NCBI GenBank assembly: GCA_001414345.1
Contig: LLCB01000093.1
Location: forward strand, 1 to 64,000
Length of the DNA stretch: 64,000 nucleotides
Source: Hymenoscyphus infarciens
Lineage: Eukaryota > Ascomycota > Leotiomycetes > Helotiales > Helotiaceae
Reading direction: 5' to 3'
Within the stretch, counting starts at the first letter, position 1. The number at the start of each line of letters is the position of its first letter. The position numbers and the translations under genes were made by a program. Below the pieces are notes generated by a model that had not been told where the DNA came from, searched no databases, and was given only the letters and a program-made list of their open reading frames with translations. This document shows positions 56,691-64,000 of this stretch, piece after piece.

Positions 56691-59420
56691 ATGGCACTTA
56701 AAGATCGAGATGGTGAAGCACAACAACCCGAGGAACGTCCCAGTGAGCGCCGTCATCGATCCAAGAGCGAGAAGGAGAAAGATCCAGCACGAAAACACAA
56801 GTCATCACGAAGTTCAAGGCCCAAGGTCATAGATCCAGAAACCGGCGAACTCGTCAAGACCCCGCACCGCAGTCGCAGAGAGAAGGAGAAGGATTCAGAG
56901 AAAAGGTCGGAAGCATCATCATCCATGGCAGATCTAGTACCAGAACTTGCGAGGACCGCATCCGCACCAGGGGCTACCTCGAGGGGCAGTCTACCATATC
57001 CAAGCTTCAACAAGGCCCATAGCAAGGAGGCCGTCAACAGCAGGGAAGATTTTAGGGTGAAGCCAGCCAACCCATATACACCACAATCCACCGATCTTGG
57101 TTCAGATGAAAAGCCAAGAGCCAAATCTGCCGAGCATACCACGGCAACCCGAGGAAGTCCAACCAAAGATGGCAGACCACCCAGTCCCCCCGAGACGGAG
57201 GTATCCAACCAGGGCTCTCAACAAAGTTCGCAGCAGAGAAAGGCAACACCATCTCGAATGACGAGGGTCCAGGAGGAGGCAGAGCGTGAACCAAGACCCA
57301 ATTCTCGAAGCTCCTGGTACAACAAATCCACCAGGAAAGAGGAAAAGCCCAGGGAGGAAAAGATAAAGGAAGAAATGCCGAAGGAGGATAGATTCAAGGA
57401 CGACAGATCCAAGGTTTCGAGGGCTTCCCAGGCCAGCACCGCTATCAGATCGCCCCGCATTATTCCCGATGGTCACAACCCCTTTGGAGATTCCAATGTT
57501 GCCACAGAAACTTCATTTGTCTCCAGTGAATCTGGTGGAGCGGAATCTACCGTCACAGATGTTACTTCTGTCGCTCCAAAACGGGAACCGCAGCGGGAGC
57601 CACAGCAAGTTCAACGACCACCGGGTCTGGACACAAATTCATCGCCTGGATCGGCGCAAGATTCCTCCCCACGAACACCAACGCAAACTCCTCAATTCCC
57701 TCCACCTGATTTGAAATCAACACCATCTCCATTCATTCACTTCGACGCACCCAATTCAGCCCAAAGTGAATATTCCCCACAGCCTCTCCCGCCACCACCT
57801 CCTCCCAATGTTCCAATCAGCATCCCTCATGTCGATTATTTGCTTCAAAACGGTGGCCTGCCACGCCCGGCTCCCAAGACTTTGCTCTCAACTCCCCCAA
57901 CAGCCAATCCACTTTATAGGTTATCTAATCCTATGCCATCTGAGATTGAAAAGATATTTGGACCATTTTACAACACCTTGGATCAATATGAGACGGTGAT
58001 TTCCAAGAATGGTTCTCTCGCTGTTGCCACAGGTTATAAATCGGTTGCTCGGAGGTTATTGGATAGACTTGAGATTGTTTTCAATAGAGACCTTTCATCT
58101 CAAGGATGTTTTTGTGTCATGTGCGAGAATTCGGATGATCCAACGCATGAAGGGTCCAGAGGCTTAGGTTGGGGTGAAGTTCTGGAATGGGTTAGTGGCC
58201 GTCGAGAGCTCCCGATTTGGCCTGCTTTTGACTTTGCATCGCTTGGTGTCAAAGCGGGTGAAGATCTGGCTAGTCTAGGGGGGCCGCGTAATCCAGGAGA
58301 TGGTACCAGGCCTGGGTCACCAGTCAAGATAGACCCAGACGTGGCAGACGAATATCGGGAACATTATCTTGCTCAATCAAAAAAGACAAAGTTGGCTGTT
58401 AACAAATGGCTCTCGAGTTGCCCTCAAACCGCCGCTGCACCTCCACAGGAAGTCGACGACGAAACTCTCTCTTTTGCCATTCTGACTCATCTCGACCATC
58501 ATGATCGCCCAACTTTCAACGCTCTGGTTACCGGTTCATGTGTTTTACAGCCTCTTACTCGTGCGCCAACTCCAATGAGAAAGCCTCGTTCGGATTTCAT
58601 GATCAAGACAGGTCAAGCGTTACAAAAGCTGTACAGATTACCAGTTGCCCCACGGGATCCAGAGGCGGCGATTTACCTATTGAAGCACCCACATCTCCAC
58701 AACCTCCTCGCAACAATGTCTAGCATCAATTCCTCGGAATGGGAAATTCTTACCTCGGGTCGATTTGATGGATTTTTGTGGTCAGGGGCAGAATCCGACT
58801 CTGCGAATCCTTCTCCAGCACCTTCCCGTGGCCCAACCCCGTCAAATGGTGGCCGAGGACCTATGTCTCCTGGAATGCGTGGGCCTTCAAGGAACAACAC
58901 CCCGTTCTCTCCCTTGCGCAATCAAACATTTTCCCCTCCAATGGCATCCAGTGGTTATCCATCTCGAGGACCTACTCCAATTTCGCAATCGAGAAATCCC
59001 GTTTCCAATGATGAGGAAACTGAGATTGCCGTGCTTGGTGAAATAGAGCGGGAGATATACCAGGGTATGGAAGCACTGGAAGACGCATTCGAAGGGTTGC
59101 ATCGAAAGGCGGAATTTGTTCGACGAGCTCTTCGAGAGCGTGGCGCCGGTATATCCATGTCGCTGCAATCTAGACGCCTTAGTCAGGCCGATCCTATGAG
59201 ATTTGGAACTCCTGGTCTAGGTATGGGATATGAACGACCAGGTTGGCAAGAGGGAGGAAGTGAAATTATGAGCGAGAGTGAATGGGACCCTACAGATGAG
59301 CAGAGCGAAATTGCACCCGACGATTCTGCAAGCAACATCAGCAGCTCAAGACACAGGCGACCGAAACGACGAACCGAAAGACGCACCCCTGCTCCGGTGG
59401 AGGAAGAAGATGAAGATTGA
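56691..59420 (+). CDS. Large conserved fungal protein of unknown function, 909 aa
   Basis: This is one exon of 909 codons starting AACAATGG. Residues 1-420 are low-complexity: basic Ser/Arg/Lys/Glu at the start (HRSKSEKEKDPARKHKSSRS), then Pro-rich (PPPPPPNVPISIPHVDYLL). A folded central region, about 420-700, has FGPFYNTLDQYETVISKNGS, VARRLLDRLEIVFNRDLSSQ, GCFCVMCE, GLGWGEVLEWVSGRRELPIWP and YLLKHPHLHNLLATMSSINSSEWEILTSGRFDGFLWSG. A Cys pair (CFCVMC) could bind metal, but that is a guess. The end has a helix with EREIYQGMEALEDAFEGLHRKAEFVRRAL and an acidic, then basic, tail. I believe this layout recurs in Pezizomycotina, but know no established function. Confidence 0.8.
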   Translation: MALKDRDGEAQQPEERPSERRHRSKSEKEKDPARKHKSSRSSRPKVIDPETGELVKTPHRSRREKEKDSEKRSEASSSMADLVPELARTASAPGATSRGSLPYPSFNKAHSKEAVNSREDFRVKPANPYTPQSTDLGSDEKPRAKSAEHTTATRGSPTKDGRPPSPPETEVSNQGSQQSSQQRKATPSRMTRVQEEAEREPRPNSRSSWYNKSTRKEEKPREEKIKEEMPKEDRFKDDRSKVSRASQASTAIRSPRIIPDGHNPFGDSNVATETSFVSSESGGAESTVTDVTSVAPKREPQREPQQVQRPPGLDTNSSPGSAQDSSPRTPTQTPQFPPPDLKSTPSPFIHFDAPNSAQSEYSPQPLPPPPPPNVPISIPHVDYLLQNGGLPRPAPKTLLSTPPTANPLYRLSNPMPSEIEKIFGPFYNTLDQYETVISKNGSLAVATGYKSVARRLLDRLEIVFNRDLSSQGCFCVMCENSDDPTHEGSRGLGWGEVLEWVSGRRELPIWPAFDFASLGVKAGEDLASLGGPRNPGDGTRPGSPVKIDPDVADEYREHYLAQSKKTKLAVNKWLSSCPQTAAAPPQEVDDETLSFAILTHLDHHDRPTFNALVTGSCVLQPLTRAPTPMRKPRSDFMIKTGQALQKLYRLPVAPRDPEAAIYLLKHPHLHNLLATMSSINSSEWEILTSGRFDGFLWSGAESDSANPSPAPSRGPTPSNGGRGPMSPGMRGPSRNNTPFSPLRNQTFSPPMASSGYPSRGPTPISQSRNPVSNDEETEIAVLGEIEREIYQGMEALEDAFEGLHRKAEFVRRALRERGAGISMSLQSRRLSQADPMRFGTPGLGMGYERPGWQEGGSEIMSESEWDPTDEQSEIAPDDSASNISSSRHRRPKRRTERRTPAPVEEEDED

Positions 59421-62368
59421 TGTTATCAGAGATTTATTTATTGCGGGATGAAGAACTCTCTTGAGGTCAAGCTTGATGTGAATTATGATTTTTGCTTTGC
59501 CAAACGCCTCGCGTTGCACAACGACAGTACACGATGATACGAAGAAACCATTTTTACTTTGGTGTGAAGCTTTGATATCCATTTGGTTTGCAGAACAGAA
59601 CATTGCCCTGGATACACGAAAAATGGGAGGTGGATGGTGTTTCCGGTGTACCTGTGTTTTTGTACCTTGTTTTCAATTTCTCCTATTTCCTTCTTTTTTA
59701 TTTGGACTGGTTGAAAAATACCGGTTTGGTGCGATGCTAAATGGTTTATATACCCCGAAAAGAAGACAGATATTGTTTGGGAGAGTCTCGAGAGCTCCTT
59801 CGAATTTTGCGGCTTTGGGAATGGATGGATTTTCTTCTTTCCTTCTCATTTTAAGGATTTACCTTGATTGCATTGGAGGAGTTTTTGACTTGCAATTATT
59901 TTTTGTAGGAATTTTGAAAGTTTTCAAGTCTCTGAGATGGAGAGATGTGGGTTGAGCATAGCACGGTATGGCATTAGTTTTGGCGTGGATTCCGTTCCTC
60001 TGCTTTTGTGGTTGTTTGCTATTGTGGTGGCGGTGTTGCTTCTTCCTTTTTTCCAATTCATCCGAGGTTTTTACCGAAGAGGGATGGGTAGCTGGATGGA
60101 ATGGATGGAATGGATGATATAGATAGATGGATGTTGATTGAAGCATATAGGTAGCATGGCTTTCAATATGCATGGCATCTCTATTGATTTTCTCGCTTGA
60201 AGGAACGTCTGAATTGGGATGGGCCGCAGTTCTGTGGACTAGTAATACAGAAGACTGCTTTTTTCCCGAGGAATTTTTCCATCTGCTCTTCTTGTGTGTA
60301 TATGGGTTTCGTGATCTATTTGATTCTTGTGCATGATTATCTCTTTGTTTGTGCATCTATGCTGATTTGCAAGTGTGAGAACATTCTAATGACATGGTGT
60401 AGGGACGACAGATATCAATTGGCAGGTCATGGGAATTGGTGACTTGTGAGTCAATCGAATTTTGAAAATGTGCTTGTGTCGCGTTTCTGCTTGCTTGAAG
60501 TTCAGTAGTTGCTAAAGTAGGGAAAGGAGAATAGGTGAATGCTAATTTCGTAAAGCAGATTTTGTTTTTTTCTTCTTTTCTTCTTTTTGCTTTTAATAGT
60601 CTACAGTGAGTTACGAGTTAAGCTTCTCTTTTAACAATATTTTATAAACTATACGATCTTGGAAAATTTCTTATTTCTTAGATACGCTTTCTCTCTTTAC
60701 TTACTTATAATATATATTATTATATCTTAAAGAGTAGCTAATAAGCGCTCTATACTCTCTTTCTTACTCTGTAAACTTTTAAGAAAGAAAATAGATACTT
60801 TTATATATATCTAAATTTTATAAAGATATAAAAGGATTTCTTATAAAGAGAGTTTCTAAGAATTAAGTTTCTTCTTAGTAGACTTAGTTAAAGATAGTAA
60901 TAAATAGAGAGAATAGATGAGAAGATATAGTAGTTCTTTCTAGCTAGGTCTTATCTTTTAAAAAGTACTTTGGTATTCTATTTTCTAAAATAAATAAGAA
61001 AAAAACCTAGAAAGAAAAAAGAATAGTTTATAAAATATTCTTAAAAGAGAAGCTTAACTTATAACTCTCTATATAGTTAGTACTTAATATAAGAGTTTGT
61101 ATAGTTTCTGAGACGTAACCTTTTAGACCTTGCAATTTTTGATTCGACAGCAGAGAAGCATTCGACGCTAAGAACGACTTTCTTCGGTTTCGTACTACTG
61201 TATCGAACCATAGCAACTTAAAGTTGTAGATTATCCTTCTCTTTGAAACTTCACAGAAATCAAGAGAATGTTGACATCTAATATATTTCCCCTCAATACA
61301 TGCTGGCAGATAAAAGAATGGACGATGGAGTTGCTGTCTACTTTCTTCACGGCCTTGGAAACTCTTTTTATTATCTTTCACATATCACCCCGGCACTTTC
61401 CAGGTGACCTCCCAACAGTGAATTGGCTTTCCCCGCCTCTTAGCACTATCTAGATATTTTCCTTCTACCTAGGTGAACTCCGTGTTTTTCTACTTATAAG
61501 TATATAATAAGCAACGCTAGTTATGTTTATTAAATAAAAGAGGGATAAGTACTACTAGAACACGGTCTATGTTTCATTTTAGTGTTTTATTTACTAAATA
61601 TTTATTAATTTATTAACAAGGGTCTACTGAGCCTATCCTAGCCTGACCTCCAGGCTAGGCTAGGATGGGAAACCAAAAACACTGCCTCCCAATAGCCAAA
61701 AGTTCCAAAACAAAAATAAAGGACACAAAAACGAACCCAACACCATCTCCTTCGCAACTCAAACAACTGAAATACTCAAGTAAATACCCGACTCAAGTCA
61801 AGACCTAATTCCGTCGTAACTTACTCTGGACAAACACTTTCTCCCAGTCTTCTAGAACAAAGAAATCGAAACGTTAGAGAGTAGATAAAGGTACCGGGAC
61901 CCCCTTTCCTTATCGCTAAAGTTCGCCCTACCTTGCCTCCAGGTTTATTTGATGGAATGGTCTTATGACTCAATCTATCACCCAAGGACAAACTGAGGCG
62001 AAAACACATCAGGATTAATGCATTGTACAGAAGATGATTGAGGCAAGGAATGGTCACGCCTTGCGTGTATCAAACTTCACGTCCCGAGCTAAATGTGGAA
62101 CGGAAGACGCCAATGAGTCAATATGGAAAAAAAGCAAAAATGTACCACACTGAACATGAAATGAGGGTAACATCTTGCCAACTGTGCAATTCTGTGAGCG
62201 CTTGAGGAATGCTCGTGACAAACGGGGCCGGCGGGAGGAGAAAAATTCATAGCATAACTCGTAACATAAAACTGGAGTAGGGCTCCTAATTTGCCACTTT
62301 TTCGACAAGCGTACTGTAGCACATATACAGCTAGAATGTGAGATCTCGGGAGAGATTCTCAGATCCAT
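59421..62368. other. Gene-poor region with RIP-like stretch
   Basis: About 2.9 kb lacks a convincing gene. 59421-60550 is ordinary sequence with only weak frames. 60610-61080 is TA-rich, stop-dense and CTCT/TATA-worded, like other RIP-affected blocks. An inverted repeat (TCCTAGCCTG / CAGGCTAGG) forms a hairpin at about 61636-61663. Frames at 61028-61381 and 62054-62368 show no domain. Confidence 0.4.
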
Positions 62369-63414
62369 TCACAACTCAACAACTTGAATAGGATTTCCAA
62401 CATCCGTAGTACTCTGGTAAACCACAGCAGCATTCAACAGTAGTCCGCCATTGCCTCCCGAAGGACCAACCATCAGTCTCTGCCACAAAATCCCCTTCAA
62501 ACCATACCAGACGATTTTCATGGCGTCAAGCCAGGCAGAACTTGGGATAAGATCTGCGAAAACCCCTTTGGTCTTTCGATCCATGAGTCTTTCGTAGGCG
62601 CGTTGCCCTTCGTCCCAGAATACTGCCTCTCGTCCGTGTCCGGAGTGTATGTGACCAAAGACGTGGAGTTTGGGTCGGACTTGCCATATCCTTTCCAGGA
62701 GGCCGGCGCAGCCCAAATTGAGATCTCGGTGGTAGCGGGGAGGGGAGTGGGTTATTAGGACGTCGACATCTTGCGGTATGGATGTGTCCCAAGAGGGGAG
62801 GTCGCGTGGGTATTGGAAGCTTGGAGTTCATTAGTTTTTTGTCGTAGAGAATTGAGAAAATAATTGGGAACTCACGCAAAGTCACTTCCACCACACTGAG
62901 GAATATCAGGACTTCCATAGAAGTTGAGTTCCCTCCCGCCTTTGAATTTCAAAGTCAGAGATTCATTTTCCAAATAATGGATAGACTTCAAATCCAACTG
63001 CTTCCCAATATCGGTCGCTCTTCTCGACTTGGTATCAAAATAACTATCATGGTTTCCCGCGATAATAATCTTCTCCTTGTGAGGCAACGAGTCCAGCCAA
63101 TCTAGCTGGGCTTGTATTTCCTCCACCGTTCCTTTATTGGTGAGGTCCCCAGCGTGGATCAACACGTCGCCATGTGCGACTGAGACTATGTTCGAATGGG
63201 TGTCTGATATGCAGACTATTTTGATTGGGGGTTTCGATCGGTGAGGCTGGAAGGGCGCCCCGCGTAAGGATACCAACAAGCTATGTACAAACAGCATCAT
63301 CGCGCGAAGGGGAGAGTCGAGGAGTTTATCCATGGCGGTCAGAGGTTGGTAGAGACTCTGGCGTCTTTCCCAAGGGAAGGTTGCCCTCCGCTTGGGTTTC
63401 TTTCCCGGTTGCAT
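62369..63414 (-). CDS. Calcineurin-like metallophosphoesterase
   Basis: Two exons, 63414-62876 and 62819-62369, are joined by a 56-base intron (GTGAGT...CCAAG, phase 2) to give 329 aa. The metallophosphoesterase motifs are all present: D71-T-H73, GD at 89-90, GNHD at 120-123, H204 in LITHSPP and GHIH at 235-238, which together bind the two metal ions. The basic N-terminus (MQPGKKPKRRATFPWERR) and a hydrophobic stretch (RAMMLFVHSLLVSL, 38-50) may be a signal anchor or simply a leader; a second ATG is at residue 28. The overall layout resembles the short UPF0046/MPPED-like phosphoesterases common in fungi. The physiological substrate is unknown. Confidence 0.9.
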
Positions 63415-63945
63415 CTTCTCTTTCTAGATTCTTTCTTCGCGCGATTTTGAGGTGTTGGCTTTGGAGAGGAATTGGATTGCGCTCGTCGCGCGGAGGTTTT
63501 ATAGAAGTTGGTCAAATGATTGTCTCCGCTGGCAACGTGTCAGGTCGAAGAGAGGAAGGTTGCTTTGAAGGGGGGAATCATTGTGTCTAAATAATGTGTC
63601 AGTTGGCCAACACGCTCTGCAACAAGCGATTGTTTTTTACGAGGCGGAGCGCGAGGCGAAGTACAGCTCTACATTGCTGCCTTTCAGCCTTCAGTCTGTG
63701 CCTGAGGCATAAATAACAAAAAGATCCACTCTGGTCTTGGCACGGGGTATGACAGGGGTAGCTCTGGCCTGCGACGTCTTCCACGCATTTCCTTGACATT
63801 GCGGGACTAGAACAACGCCATTGAGGGCATACCTGTATGAAAGACTTCAACTCTTTCCTCTTCTTCCTCTATGATCCTCCTTCTTCAATAACAGTCTGAA
63901 TTGCATGCCAGCTTAGCAAGTTCTGCCAGCAACTTTGCCAGCACA
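63415..63945. promoter_or_regulatory. Divergent promoter region at window end
   Basis: A 531-base gap lies between the phosphoesterase start and the divergent gene beginning at 63946. It contains CCAGC..TGCCAGC repeats just before the second start (about 63907-63942). No specific factor site was recognised. Confidence 0.4.
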
Positions 63946-64000
63946 ATGGCTTCACTCAAGAACCTCTACGAGCCCAATACCGACTTGGGCAATGCTCTGC
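63946..64000 (+). CDS. 5' end of a gene cut by the window edge
   Basis: An ATG in good context (CACAATGGC) opens 18 codons, MASLKNLYEPNTDLGNAL, that run off the end of the window. The fragment is too short to assign a family. It is divergent from the phosphoesterase. Confidence 0.5.
   Translation, partial: MASLKNLYEPNTDLGNAL

Overview
The window looks like nuclear DNA of a filamentous ascomycete (Pezizomycotina). Genes are short and closely spaced, most have one to four introns of about 45-60 bases with GTAAGT-like donors, and the set is fungal: a QutA/QutR quinate regulator pair, Alr/Mnr2-type CorA, Avt1-type transporter, fungal CENP-O, Spc1 and Enp1. Several AT-rich, TpA-rich, stop-filled blocks hold transposon relics with C-to-T/G-to-A changes, as expected from repeat-induced point mutation (RIP). 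No species can be named from this.

Layout. 1-1419: no confident gene. 1420-4352: compact housekeeping block with CENP-O (-), RBX1 (+) and signal peptidase subunit SPC1 (-). 5846-11613: two membrane transporters on +, a CorA-type Mg2+ transporter and a vacuolar AAAP amino-acid transporter. 12100-18700: a RIP-degraded island, read here as a roughly 3 kb pogo/Fot1-like DNA transposon (about 12449-18177) into which a 2.7 kb LTR element (15016-17753, two 308-bp LTRs, 5-bp target duplication) inserted. 18700-24500: gene-free, with minisatellites, a GC-rich islet between direct repeats, and a 600-bp MULE-like MITE with a 9-bp target duplication.

24567-30687: quinate repressor homologue (-) and quinate activator homologue (+), divergent across a 759-bp promoter carrying a near-consensus activator site. 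The qut/qa structural genes are not in the window. 32686-36528: tandem pair of F-box/LRR-like genes on -, the first intact and the second broken. 36750-38400: another RIP-like AT-rich block. 38427-44082: conserved protein of unknown function (-), bystin/ENP1 (-), FAD amine oxidase (+), lysine-rich hypothetical (-). 44100-47540: gene-free, partly RIP-like. 47541-49303: MFSD1-like MFS transporter with a GC-AG intron. 50382-54337: large caspase-like protein with a long low-complexity tail. 56691-59420: large conserved protein of unknown function. 62369-63414: calcineurin-like phosphoesterase. 63946-64000: start of a gene cut by the window edge.

Functional links are few. QutA and QutR form one induction switch, and the two F-box loci are a local duplication. 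The other genes are unrelated cell-biology genes. I found no CRISPR array, rRNA, recognisable tRNA or biosynthetic cluster. The most unusual material is the transposon architecture, the GC-AG intron supported by reading frame, and the caspase-like protein. All exon joins were derived by hand from splice motifs, reading frame and family similarity from memory; nothing was searched or computed.
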